Positions 35,689 to 46,728 of a stretch of 64,000 bases of DNA are shown here, piece after piece. The stretch comes from Malachius bipustulatus (taxonomy: Eukaryota; Arthropoda; Insecta; Coleoptera; Melyridae). Made by a program: the position numbers and the translations under genes. Every line of letters begins with the position of its first letter. Position 1 is the stretch's first letter. The DNA is taken from positions 81,464,186 through 81,528,185 of the forward strand of contig OU342630.1 in assembly GCA_910589415.1 (NCBI GenBank), in the 5' to 3' direction. A model generated the notes under the pieces. It was not told the DNA's origin and ran no database searches. It saw only the letters and a program-made list of their open reading frames with translations.

Positions 35689-36006
35689 CTAAAACGACAA
35701 CTCTTCTGGTTGTACAGGAAGTAGACGCCATCTTTCCCATTTGAAAATTAGATAGCTTGGTTGTTTGTCAATTTCCTTTATTAGTTTTTCACAATGCAGA
35801 GCACAGAGAATTAAATTTTTTCTAAACTTTTATGCATGGAAAATCATGCCTTTTATAATGAGGTCCACTTTCCACTTCGTAAGCAAGGGATCTTTTGCTT
35901 TTCATCATATTTTCCATCACGGCTGTTACCATTTCTGGCTCTAGCTCTTGAATATCTTCTCGATTGTTGTCCTTAAACTGTTGGGCAGTTTTGGGTGCCC
36001 TAAAAC
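35689..36006 (-). pseudogene. Coding-like segment with a frame break, unrecognised
   Basis: The open part (35822-36006, 60 residues) starts after the acceptor GTGTTATTAG in the array's phase and includes APKTAQQFKDNNREDIQELE and MENMMKSKRSLAYEVESG, ending FPCIKV at a stop. Right at that stop, another frame opens and runs to 35689 with ILCALHCEKLIKEIDKQPSY and WERWRLLPVQPEELSF. The join needs one frameshift, so it is either a decayed gene or an exon with a short isoform end. Composition is clearly coding-like. I do not recognise the family. It may belong with the 34583 segment, which lies downstream on the same strand. Confidence 0.45.
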
Positions 36007-36370
36007 CTAATAACACTGTTTATTCACAGAGTCATTCAAATGAAAATGCGCTTCACCTCCTATCAGATTGCGAATGAGTAGACGTTCCTGGACCTTCCTC
36101 AATGCTGCATGCGCTACTTCAAGCGCTCAATGTTTTCTTTACACATGTACTAAAAGTGGCCTTCCGGCTCGGGGCATAATTATCGCTATCAGACCTCTGT
36201 TTTCAAAATAATGGTGCACTTAGGTATCTTCAAAGTAGAATACGATTAATGAGAAAACAAGTTATTGAATTTTTAAATGGGAAAGCGACTTACATAATAT
36301 TTACATTTTCAGTGCTAAATTTTTAATTCTAATCCATTTTTTACAACTTAGACATCCAAAAATGACACTA

Positions 36371-36380
36371 TTTATTTATT
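36371..36380 (-). promoter_or_regulatory. Possible polyadenylation signals for ZF-13
   Basis: Two overlapping AATAAA motifs on the minus strand (AATAAATAAA), about 100 bases past the ZF-13 stop. Confidence 0.4.
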
Positions 36381-36478
36381 TTTTAATTAAAGCCATCACA
36401 ATATTATTCGCTAACAATACTGGACTGAAAATATATTTATAATACAATATTTATAATTTATATTATAAACGAAGTAAA

Positions 36479-36693
36479 TTAAAAATAAACATCAGTATTT
36501 TGTCTTGGCGGATTATCAGTTATTATTCCATGTCTAATTTTTATATGCTTTTTGAGATCGAAATTGTGCTTGAATCTTCCCCCACAATGAACACATTCAA
36601 AAAGTGGAGCCTTTCCACATTCGTATTTCATGTGCCTTTTTAGGGTAGAGATTGCTGAATACCGTCGCTTGCAATTGGTGCATTGAATCCACT
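36479..36693 (-). CDS. lola: lola-type alternative 3' zinc-finger exon (ZF-13)
   Basis: 70 residues after the acceptor AATTTATTTTAG, with AG finishing the codon. Finger 1 is CTNCKRRYSAISTLKRHMKY followed by E-C-G-K (C2HC). Finger 2 is CVHCGGRFKHNFDLKKHIKI followed by R-H (C2H2). The tail of about 14 residues is GIITDNPPRQNTDVYF. It keeps the full ECGKAP linker that its probable duplicate ZF-12 has lost. An open frame extends upstream into the intron, but the acceptor and the family boundary define the coding start. Confidence 0.92.
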
Positions 36694-37261
36694 CTAAAAT
36701 AAATTTATTTAAATATTTCACAGGTAATATATACTAATATAATATTTATTAACTACCTACAACAAATAATAATTAATAATCATAATCACCCACCAACTTT
36801 CCATTTTTATTAGAGCCGACATAAAGTTTCAACTGAATCCTGTATAAGATTAATAAGCATTTACAGCCCATTTTGATCATAATTAAAATTCACTCATTAT
36901 AATCAAAATAAATGTAATAAAACAAAAGAAGAGCAGTAGATCAATGAGTACATTCGTTCGAAAAACATCAGAAGAATCATCCGAAGAAGAAATCATCATT
37001 CACCCAGGACCGGCGCCTATAACCTCGGATCACCGTTTAAACTTTCTTTTTAATAATTACACTTTAGATTCAATAACGCCACCTTTTCATTTGAAAATTA
37101 CGTGTTTGTGTCGTTTTTGAACATAGTGGAGTAGTCAAAATTTTTCTCTGAACCACGTGTCCGGTTCTTTTTTACATCGCGCTTAAAAACTTTTATTTTA
37201 ATTTTGACATCACTATGGATGCATGCTAGTTTAGCTTGACACTGGGGTGCTTGTAAAACTG

Positions 37262-37334
37262 ACAATTGTCCTGAGGATGAGTTGAAACCCGAAACCGGTC
37301 GACCAGATCTTTATAAAATATTTTCTTGAACGAA
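37262..37334 (+). repeat. Dispersed repeat with CCTGAGGATGAG motif
   Basis: A diverged copy of the repeat on the minus strand at 31404-31462: TTGTCCTGAGGATGAG, GAAACCCGAAACCGGTCGAC, then CAGATCTTTATAAAATATTT. Confidence 0.55.
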
Positions 37335-38228
37335 TATACTCATATATACTAGCATTCTTTAGTTTTATTGTATTTTTGAGTTTGGTGATTTTGCTAAAAT
37401 CAATGTATATACCTAATTCAAATATTTTTTAGGGGTAAAATAATAAGTCTAACTAAATAAAACTGGGGAAAAAAACTAACAATTCACACACAATTTAGTA
37501 TATTTTTACTAATTTTACAATAAATAGATACAATTTACAATGGCACTAACATGACATGTTATACATGCTAACATGTCTACTACTATAATAATTACTTAAT
37601 TATTATACCTAATTTTATCACATGCACTTAAAATATTATGGAACATAATTATACAAAAATAAGTCGCTTTGGCTTGTACAAATGTCACACCGAAAATATG
37701 AAATAAATTAATAAGTTTTCCAGTTTCATCAGTTTTCCATCAATATCCTTTTATTGCAGTATATAATTTCGCTAGGCAGCCCAGATGTTAATGACTTTAC
37801 ATTATGCAAGACTAAATAATTATTTCACATAAACTTCAAATGTATAGATAATATTGACATAATTATCTATATCTTAAATCTTTGGTTTTCTACATTAAAC
37901 GAGAGGTTGGAACATCTGGCCCGGAATAAATCTAAAACTACGCTTAAATTATATGTTTGTGCAATTGGACGCGAAGTAGCAAGTAGCAACTTCACGTACG
38001 CCATACAGGCCGCAAAATTCAATTTCGCAGCCGTTGTCATAGCAACGGCCATTAAACTAATAATAATAATTGATACACTTATAATTATTAATAATTATCT
38101 CATTTCCATGGTAACATGAAAGCCGGCTGTCATTCTATTTACGACGAACATTATTTTTAAAATTTGAACAATAATGATTATTTTTAAGGATCTATATCAT
38201 TGCACAAAAAATTCTGTGTACCTATACT

Positions 38229-38332
38229 GCGACCGAGTCATTCTTTAACGTCCTCGAGATTGCTTTGCCTCGACCGCAAACGGCCTCGGCGACAATCTTC
38301 CTCTTGGTACGTTAAAGAATAATTTCGCGGCC
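38229..38332. repeat. Small foldback element, family with 25764-25859
   Basis: GTCATTCTTTAACGTCC at the left mirrors the GTACGTTAAAGAATAATTTC region at the right. It shares the ends TCATTCTTTA and AATTTCGCGGCC and the centre GGCCTCGGC with the copy at 25764. Confidence 0.7.
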
Positions 38333-38487
38333 TACATTCGAACACAAGCGACTAGCAAAAAGTTTTTTTTTTCTTCACGGAGTGCTCACAACATTAACTA
38401 CCCTCTTCAAACACAAACTCCTCTTGATATGATTCGAATTAGCTGGACTCTACTGTATCATGCAAAAAATAATCAATATTTTTGGAA

Positions 38488-38712
38488 GATCTTAACCCCA
38501 TGGAACATCTTTGGAGTATTATGAAACGAAGATTGCTAGCTCGAGAATCAGCAGAAAATATAAAATATTGAAGAATTGTATGTTCATGTGCAACTTCAAG
38601 AAGAATGGAATGGAATAATATTAATCAAGATCTGATTACTTCCCTGATAGAGTCAATTCCAGGCCGTTGTGCCGAGGTTCTAGACGTCAGAAGTGGGCAT
38701 ACTAATTATTAA
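38488..38712 (+). pseudogene. Tc1-like transposase C-terminal fragment, frameshifted
   Basis: The frame opens with DLNPMEHLWSIMKRRL, the hallmark end of the Tc1 DDE domain (DLNPIEHLW). After a shift of frame, ELYVHVQLQEEWNG can be read. The first frame then returns with LITSLIESIPGRCAEVLDVR, and SGHTNY ends at a stop. The order and content match the Tc1 C-terminus. At least two frameshifts make it dead, and no N-terminal part was found. Related motifs (GATTCGAATTAGCTGGACTC at 38431 and TCGGATTAGCGAGACTC near 38887) flank it in direct orientation, so I cannot define the element's ends. Confidence 0.8.
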
Positions 38713-40228
38713 TTTTGTGTTATTTCTTTATTTATTTCTGAATTTTGTCCTATTTCTCAGTTTTTTTTGTGAATTGTGAAGTTTAATTTTTTAAGATTAT
38801 TTTGATTTTTTCATTTTGGTGATTCTCAGTTACATTTTTTGCATCATAAATAGAATCCTGCCAGTCCGAATCATATCATGAGGGGTCGGATTAGCGAGAC
38901 TCTACTTTACAACATTTTTTAAAGCTCAATATTTCAAAATTGTACAGAAGTTTCAAAAGGATATTCCAATGCTTTAAATAAAAAGTTGTGATCAGTTAAG
39001 TAAGTGTTACCTATGTATGTCATTGTGACTAGATTATTACTGTCAACAATATAAAAATGTCGTTTTGTCGTGTTCGCCCTTTGTTCACGGAAGGACGTAC
39101 GTCATTTCTCAAAGATCCAGAACGTAGACAAAAGTGGCTATTTACAATAAAAAATACAACTTGATTCCGCAAATTATTCTAATATAAATGCAAGCCTACC
39201 GGAATACACACTTAATACTGTATACACCAAATTCAGTTGTTCATTCATGAGATGCATTATTGCGAAGTATTGTTTAAATGTTTGTGTAAGTACTTCCAAT
39301 GCTTCATGAAAATTTATTCTTAGCGCGTCGCCTCTGACAGTTGAATTTTCGATAGGCTACAGGTCGAATGACGAGTTCTTTTTTTTACAGCCCTCTAACG
39401 ACTACTTTCTAGCCCTATAGTTCCGGAAAGACAAAGTTTCACGGTAGCCGGAAAGACAAAATTTCAAAGTATTAGTAGGAACTACTAACGGTTGGTGAGA
39501 GCTCCGCAGTTGACGCAGCTCCCGAGATCGAACCACGATACACGCATATGTTTCAAGCAAGTCGAAGCGCGCTAAAACAATAATCAATATATCGATTTGA
39601 TTCTGTATATTTTTCTTAGTCTTACTATAGATACCTAACCCAGGGTAGATTAAAATTTTCAGTGTTCTAGCGCGAACGCGCTAAAAATATCGTGTATATC
39701 TCGGCCGTATCGAAGCCCCTCGCTTAAGGCTCGGGCCGATATGACGTCATACTCGCTGAAATACGCATCGTTTCACCCTTGATTTACGTTCTAATTATTC
39801 ATCTACATCAACAAGAGTTTCTCTGAAGTTGCAATATACTATTATATACAAGTTCCTACAGCTTTGTAAAATAAAACACATCAGGGAATTTTAAAATTAG
39901 ATAAAATAAAATAAATAAACTTGAAGTAATTCCTCAAGCAAAACTTCTTGCTGTACATATTATATATTCCTAACATTTTCGGATTAGTATAGTGTGTCCA
40001 ATAAGAACAATACGAATGTGGATAACATTTTGAATTCCTGACATTCTTGGAATTTATCTTTTTTGTATTACATAATTCATTCAGGATATTGGTAAACCTG
40101 AGAATTTAAGTAAACGTTCTACAACAATATAGGTAATTAAATTATAAAACATCATAAGCAAGCAAAATAAATTATTTCTTATTTATGTTATCCTATACAT
40201 GTTTTTGGCTAATTAGGAGTTATTTTCT

Positions 40229-40977
40229 ATACCGTGTGTCCCCGGGTAGGTGAAACGACTCTTATAAAAGACAAAAATTTTTTGATTTTAATTTTAATTT
40301 TTTGGGGTTCAGCCCTGCTTGGCTAAAGAATAATTTCTAACAAAATTTTAGTTTTGAAAAATCAAGCATGTCTTGGAAATTTCCAAGAAACCGGTTTTTC
40401 TGTTGAGTAAAGTGCCTTTTATGTGGCAAATACGACAAAATGTTATTTGAAAAAGTTGTTCAGAATCAACATTTAGGTCCCCATACCAAATTTCAAAATC
40501 ATAGGTCAACTTTTATTTTTTACATTTATTTTTATGTTTTATTTCACAAATCAAAGAATTTCATTTTGTAACAAAGACTGCCATGGAAAAACCAAATTGT
40601 ATCCATAGCAATAGCAATCTGTCAATATCAGTCTTTGTACAAATGAAATTCTTTGATTTGTGAAATAAACATAAAAATAAATGTAAAAGATCAAAGTTGG
40701 CCTATGATTTTGAAATTTGGTATACGGACCTAAATGTTGATTCTGAACAACTTTTTCAAATAACATTTTGTCGTTTTTGCCACATAAAAGGCACTTTACT
40801 CAACAGAAAAACAGGTTTCTTGGAAATTTCCAAGGCATGCTTGATTTTTTAAAACTAAAATTTTGTTAGAAATTATTCTTTAGCCAAGCAGGGCTGAAGC
40901 CCAAAAAATTAAAATTAAAATCAAAAAAATTTTGTCTTTTATAAGAGTCGTTTCACCTATCCGGGGACACACGGTAT
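40229..40977. repeat. Foldback element of about 750 bases
   Basis: ATACCGTGTGTCCCCGGGTA at the left mirrors TATCCGGGGACACACGGTAT at the right. Pairing is almost unbroken through AGGTGAAACGACTCTTATAA, GGCTAAAGAATAATTTCTAA and others to a centre near 40595. Arms of about 350 bases at high identity suggest a recent insertion. Confidence 0.9.
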
Positions 40978-41360
40978 ATTATTTATATTTCTTTGGCTTA
41001 TTGAAATTGATAATAATTAATTATGATTGTAATTTAGTAAAATTTTCAGTTTCAATGGTAAGTAATTAGTATTTTGTTAGCTGGATACTCCCTAAACATA
41101 AAAGTAAGATCACAGACTAGTGCGGGTAGATGTTTACATTTGTGCTAAACTTATAAAAAAATATCGCCACTTGCAACGAGTTTTTTAAAAAATATTGACA
41201 AAACACGTGAACAGAAATAGTATTTTGGGAAAGAAAACTGAAAAGAACTAAGCCCACTCATTCTTAACAAACCTACGCAATTTGAAAAAAAATCTTTTCG
41301 ATGTAAAAAATTTCAAATATAAATTCAAAAATTTCGTTTCGTGTACAAACATAATAACTT

Positions 41361-41587
41361 TTATATATTAAACATAATGGTTCCTTTTTGTTCTTCTGCA
41401 TAGAACTGTTTCTTGCATGGTAAACAAAATTTCCCCAGCCATAAATAATTACAAAGAATTTTAATTTTTTCCAAATAATCTACACTCGTACGAGGGGGAA
41501 GAGATTTCGTAATTACTTTGTTGGTGACAAATGCTGTGCTTGGCATTAATTTCTTTGAAGACACAAGCATTCCATTCCATCTGTAAG
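41361..41587 (-). CDS. Candidate finger-less alternative 3' exon with one CXXC
   Basis: 74 residues after the acceptor TTAAAATTCAG, read in the array's phase (CT finishes the codon), with its own stop. Contents include YRWNGMLVSSKKLMPSTAFV, SLPPRTSVDYLEKIKIL and KFCLPCKKQFYAEEQKG. The only metal-like motif is CLPC, with no following histidine pair, so it is not a finger. A nearer acceptor (CTTACAG) would give another frame that stops at once. I do not recognise the sequence. It could be a finger-less end, a decayed finger exon or chance. Confidence 0.3.
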
Positions 41588-42519
41588 CTGAATTTTAACT
41601 AGCATGTCTCCTATGAAATGAGAAGACATTATTTATGACAATAACGAACCCTCAAGAACACAACTGGAAGGTTTGAAATATATTTGGCATTTGGCTATAT
41701 ATTTTGAAACTTGGAATATATGCCATAGGCCAACCATCGTAATGTTGGTAGTTTTTATTAATATTTCTTTGATTTAGTAGGGCTTCTAATAATGGTTCTT
41801 TTTGTTTCTTCAGTACTTAAAAAAATAGTTGAACCGAAAGATCCTTGTAAAGTCATTTTAGTTATAATTTTTTTTATAAAAAAAAAACTTTCACAGAACA
41901 GAACAACCACTTTAAATATTATAATAATTTACACCAATGCCTGTTGGTACGACTATACCTAAGTGTTACTTTAAAGGGTACCTGCAAAAATGTTACTTAG
42001 TAGCCTGCATCCTTTACACTGTAATTTAATTACATCTTTATCATCCACTACAGCGTCTTTGCAAAATTGCCTATTTCTGTTCATATGTTTTGTCGAATAA
42101 AATAAAAAGTAAAATAGTAGGTACTTCAATAAGAAAACTATCCAGATTGTTTGTAAAATTTAAAAATGAACCCAACATAAAACTAAAATGAACCAACTAT
42201 AAATATTAATATATTAATAAAATAAAAATTGTAAAAATGGCACGCTTTCGATAGGTACGTACAAAATTCTAAAATAAAATGATTATTGTTCCAAACTCAT
42301 CAAGTCAGTAATAATACTACAAATGGTAGGTACCGATTTCCTTAAAAACTAATTTGGTATAATAAATACTTAATGTGCTTTTGACTAGCGATATGACTAT
42401 GTACTTTGTAGTAAGTACCTAACAAGTAATCCATGGCAATTGCGAACAAAAAAAGTCGCTAGGCTAGAAGAGAGTATAATAATTTTTTTGTATAATATCA
42501 AGGATTTGACTAGATTTTT
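41588..42519. other. Intron between ZF-14 and the 41361 candidate
   Basis: AT-rich. No gene or clear repeat seen. Confidence 0.5.
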
Positions 42520-42809
42520 CTACTCAGACTGATGACCAATTTGTTGCCTCTGTCGCAGGTTCTGAATGAAGATATCATGAGCGTGTCTCATGTGCTTCAA
42601 CAAAATGTATCCATGCTTGAAAGTCTTTGGGCAAAGCTGGCATTTAAACGCAGGTGACTGACCGCAATCAAAACGCATATGTCGTCCTAAGGTTTTCTTC
42701 TGGAGATAGGTCTTCTGGCACCGTGAGCAACCATACCTGACGCAGGAATGATTGACCACTTTTAGACTTTTATATTCTTCTGCTGTTGCAGCATAGAATA
42801 TTAAAAGGC
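42520..42809 (-). CDS. lola: lola-type alternative 3' zinc-finger exon (ZF-14)
   Basis: 95 residues if the acceptor ATTTACTTTCAG is used, with GC finishing the codon. A second possible acceptor (GCTGCAACAG) 37 bases inside gives the same phase and a shorter end, so the start is ambiguous. Finger 1 is CSRCQKTYLQKKTLGRHMRF followed by D-C-G (C2HC). Finger 2 is CQLCPKTFKHGYILLKHMRH followed by A-H (C2H2). The tail of about 19 residues is rich in Gln/Arg (NLRQRQQIGHQSE). Finger 1 resembles ZF-11 (KTY, KKTL, RH). The short stretch before the fingers (EEYKSLKVVNHSCVRYG) is unremarkable. Confidence 0.9.
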
Positions 42810-44453
42810 CTGAAAGTAAATTATTATTTATTCAAACATATAATTTCTGGAAAGCTTGCACGAATACTCACACAAAAGTTCAATTCATAACAATCTACAA
42901 ATATCTTATCAAATGACCTTTTTAACTTCAAAGTTTCATTTCGAAATTTACGGAAATATGAGAGGACAAAGAAATAATAAATTCTGTGTGATTGTAATAT
43001 ACTTTACTATCAACACTCATGTATGTACATAGCTACTACAATATGTTATAAATATTAGAAATTGAAACATTAGGATATAATATCACAAAAAAATACACAT
43101 TGATCAGTCTATCTCTATACTATTATTAAGACTAATACATAAAGCCAACAGAAAATATAAATAAAGATTTAAAATAATATGACTCCCTAAAATTCCCGTA
43201 ATAAACTGGTATTACATTAATTATGTCATTCATTAAATAAATATACAAAATATATACCTGTTTAATAAATTATTTTTACAACAAGACGTGATAGACGTAA
43301 TAGACGCTACTTAGACGTGATGCAGTATAATTAATTTGATCAATCATCATAATCTTTACTTTTAAATTACTATTACCAATCTCGCTTATTACTTCTCAGG
43401 GTACCCAAGACCCATTAGCAGCTATGGACTATGTGGTATTATTATTATAAGTATTATACCACCACCATGGCTAGCTAACAAGTACTGCAACACATGGCAC
43501 AAACCGTAAACTGATTGGCGGTACGTACAGGTGTACCACTGAGGTAGGTATGTAGACATGAATAATAATATTTTACCAAAAGGTAGACCATGATAATGTA
43601 TAAGCAAGCAACAAGATATGATCATGATAATGCCTAGTCAAGCAAGAGATATAACTTTTTTAGAAAACAAATATATCAAAAAAAAAAACTAAAAAACTAG
43701 TATTATTTCTAAGACTTCTGCACTTCCTAGATAGGTGCAAAGTTTTAAAACGGCTAAAGTCGACTGCCTGTTTCAGTGACAAATTGTGAGAATGTTCTTG
43801 TTCAACAACTTAATAACAGTTACTTACAGGGGTGACTTAAAAAGTATCTGTTACATAATGTATTTGTATTTTTTGAAAAAGAACTCTTCCTATTTCACAT
43901 ATTGAGCATAAAACCACTGAACAGTCAATTTTAGATGCATAAACTGTATCAAATGTATAATATGCCGCATGTCTACAAACACACATACAAGACCTTCTCA
44001 AAGTTTTACAATTAAAATGGTACCGACGTCTGTTAATATCTTAATAACTATTATAGAGGGCATTTGATTTTAATAATTTTTAAAGCGATACAAAGCACAG
44101 CAGAAGAAAAATATACCAAATTTTCCATTAAATAGTTTTGAAAAAGAGCTTTTTCGATTTATTTTTCAAAAATTTAGCAGAACAATCGCCATCAAATGTT
44201 TTTAATAATTTTTGACTATAATAATACTTAGGAAAACGATATACATAAATAGGAACGCGGAACGATAAATATTTCTTTACCTGAAGCTTCTTTGATATCG
44301 ATGAAAAAAATTAATAAAATAAGGACAACATTAAAATCCTGCCGCTCGACACAAACTGCATGAGTGAAGATAAAGATGGCACTGTTTCGTCCTTTTTGTG
44401 AATGTTATTAAGAATTTCAATATTGTTTTCAAATTTACTGTTAGTTTTACTTG

Positions 44454-45191
44454 TAAAGCCTTGTCCACACCGAAAGCAACACATAGGAACATTTTGTTTA
44501 TGTTGCTTGTTCCTGGAACTTGTTTCTGAATGTTGCCAAAAGTTTATAAAAGTTCCACATTGTTTACGGTTGCAGCAACAAAAGTTCCTATAAGTTGCTT
44601 GTTTCCATATATAGCAGCAAAGATCAAAGAAAATATGGAAACATTAATAAAGATTTTATGTTTCTCAGCGGTATTTTTATCAGTGTGGACACGTTGTTGC
44701 TTGTTCCCAAAACTCGAAACTTGCGTCGTGAAGCCGTCGCGTAGTTGCCGACAACATCAGCTTTTAATTTGGATTAGTTCAGTGTATAATAATAATAAAC
44801 ATTAATTAATAATAAAAATCATGCCGTTTAAATGAAAGACAGAAAATATAATGTGACCTATGACACCATGTGACTTTCTGTCTAAAAGACTTGGTCTAGT
44901 CCAACATTTACGGACTTTTTTTTTGTGTTTTTGTAAAATAATTACAATTGCAGCTGCTGCTGCCTGTAAATCTTCTTCGTCGTACCACATTGTTTAGAAA
45001 TATACACTGCACTGGTGTAGACACAACGTTTCCTGTTGCGGCAACACAACGAAATATTCACAAAACTGAATTACCTTGGTGTGGACAGAATGTTTACAGG
45101 ACTTTTGCTGTTGTTTCTGTTTCCATAAACAGGTTGCGGCAACCAGCAACAAAATGTTCCTCTGTGTTTCTTTGGTGTGGACAAGGCTTTA
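44454..45191. repeat. Foldback/TIR element with TAAAGCCTTGTCCACACC ends
   Basis: TAAAGCCTTGTCCACACCGA at the left mirrors GGTGTGGACAAGGCTTTA at the right. Several internal copies of GTGTGGACA, GTTGC-GCAAC and TTTGTTGCTG-like motifs lie just inside both ends, as in DNA transposons with subterminal repeats. The length of about 738 bases leaves no room for a transposase. The open frames at 44402, 44530 and 44948 are repeat sequence. Confidence 0.75.
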
Positions 45192-45904
45192 GGTGGTATG
45201 CTTAGGTGCTTGAATGTTACTTTATGTTAAAAGCATTGGAAACTTTAAAAACATCTCGGCTTTAATCAATTCTCGTGAATTTCTTGATGACAATGGTGAA
45301 AACTGTACTTCGAACTTTGATATGTTTCCTTTCTCGAGGTATATCTTTTGTTACGTCATTTATCAGTCGACTCGTTCCCGGTACTTAGTAAAATAATAAT
45401 TTTGAAGTTTCGCACCGCACAGTGCGCACAATATAAACGTTCAATATCTGTTGCTATGGACAATCGCGGTAGTTGTGACATCAGAATTTTGACTTCAACA
45501 TTCCTTAACTCGCTTATTTAACATCGCAGAAAACTGGGATATAAACCTACCTGCAACAACAAGGTTTATTTATTTAAATTTTATTTTAAGTTGATTTAAT
45601 AAAAAAGGTAAATAAGTCTTTGCCTTAAAGGAGAGCACTAATTTTGCTAGTGTATCACCTGCATGGCCTTTCGCTTTTCCACTAATTAATTTTGTAAGCC
45701 TTGCTGTTTTTCTTATTTTCTTGAATACTTTAAACGTTCGACGTAGACGTATTATCACCTACTCAATCTCAATAATGATAATATTATTAAAGAAAGTACA
45801 TAATCCTTAAGAAACGATCACATCATTTTCCTTTTATTGCTTCAGTTTCCATTATTTAGACTCGATATCATCTTTTCATTAAACAAAAGGTATTCATATT
45901 TATA

Positions 45905-45910
45905 TTTATT
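45905..45910 (-). promoter_or_regulatory. Possible polyadenylation signal AATAAA for ZF-15
   Basis: AATAAA on the minus strand about 55 bases past the ZF-15 stop. Confidence 0.35.
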
Positions 45911-45964
45911 AATGGTAATATAATGGTAATAGTACTTACGGTAACTTGAAAACTGAAAGAATGT

Positions 45965-46728
45965 TCAATCCGTTACCGATTCCTGAATTTGTGATTCACC
46001 TTCGTGAACGTTATCTGAATTTCTGAAAAAGTTACTGCTCATCGCGTGACTTAAATTTTCCAAAATTGAGAGACTTTGAAGAGCCTTCTCTTTTTCGCGA
46101 TTTGCCGAGTTTGCGGCAGCTTCATTTAAACTGGAGTACTGATTCAACTGTTTTCCGACTGATTCTTGACTAAACCTAGTTTGATTTACATCGATTTGCG
46201 CTATATTTTCCGTAAGAGGTGCCGAAAGAGACTGTAAACTTCCAATAATCTGTGAAGTATTTTTGTTTTGTAGACTCTCATTTTGAACCAACATATGAGC
46301 AGGTCGAGGTATGTTAGGCGTCTTAAGAGGTTGTTGCTTATCTTGCGAATGAGGAAAAGGAAAAGGTATATTCATTGCAAGAATATTAGATGAAAAGGGA
46401 AAACCTGGGCTGAACGGTTGAAATGAATCGCTTTGGTTTTTAAAATTCAAAGGCTCGGGAATATTTTGTTTAGGGGGTTGCAATAATGTTCCTGTTGCAG
46501 GTTGTTCTTTATTTGCGATCAGTGCGTTCAAATCACCGTGTACGCCGCTCATGTGACGTTGCATGTGCTGCTTTTTCTTGAAACCTTTGCTGCAGACTGG
46601 ACAGAAATAAGACGGCGGTTTACCGCATTCTTCACGTTTGTGATTACATAAATTGCTCCTGTGCTTATATGATCGGCCGCAAGTATCACATGTAAAGCGT
46701 TGCAGAAGTGAGTCTGATAATAACTGAA
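45965..46728 (-). CDS. lola: lola-type alternative 3' zinc-finger exon with long C-terminal tail (ZF-15)
   Basis: 253 residues after the acceptor TTTTATTTCAG, with TT finishing the codon, the longest exon in the window. Unlike the other long exons, the fingers come first. Finger 1 is CDTCGRSYKHRSNLCNHKRE followed by E-C-G-K (C2HC); finger 2 is CPVCSKGFKKKQHMQRHMSG followed by V-H (C2H2). About 200 residues follow, rich in Gln, Asn, Ser and Pro, with hydrophobic patches (FSPGFPFSSNILAMNIPFPF) and probable disorder (LQPPKQNIPEPLNF). The tail ends acidic (EGESQIQESVTD). The open frame from ATG at 46564 is only its second half. The tail may be a transcriptional interaction region, which is inference. 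Confidence 0.93.

Larger units (their letters stand above)
36694..41360. other. Intron between the 41361 candidate exon and ZF-13
   Basis: About 4.7 kb. It holds a dispersed repeat tail (37262-37334), a foldback (38229-38332), a Tc1 fragment (38488-38712) and a 750-base foldback (40229-40977). The less AT-rich segment 39050-39800 shows no recognisable gene. Confidence 0.55.
42810..45964. other. Intron between ZF-15 and ZF-14
   Basis: AT-rich except for the foldback 44454-45191. The minus-strand frame 45570-45758 (Lys/Arg-rich) has no compatible acceptor and is not called. Confidence 0.55.

Noticed and set aside
45570..45758. Lys/Arg-rich minus-strand frame
   Set aside because: No acceptor in the array's phase and no domain recognised; lysine runs are expected in AT-rich DNA.
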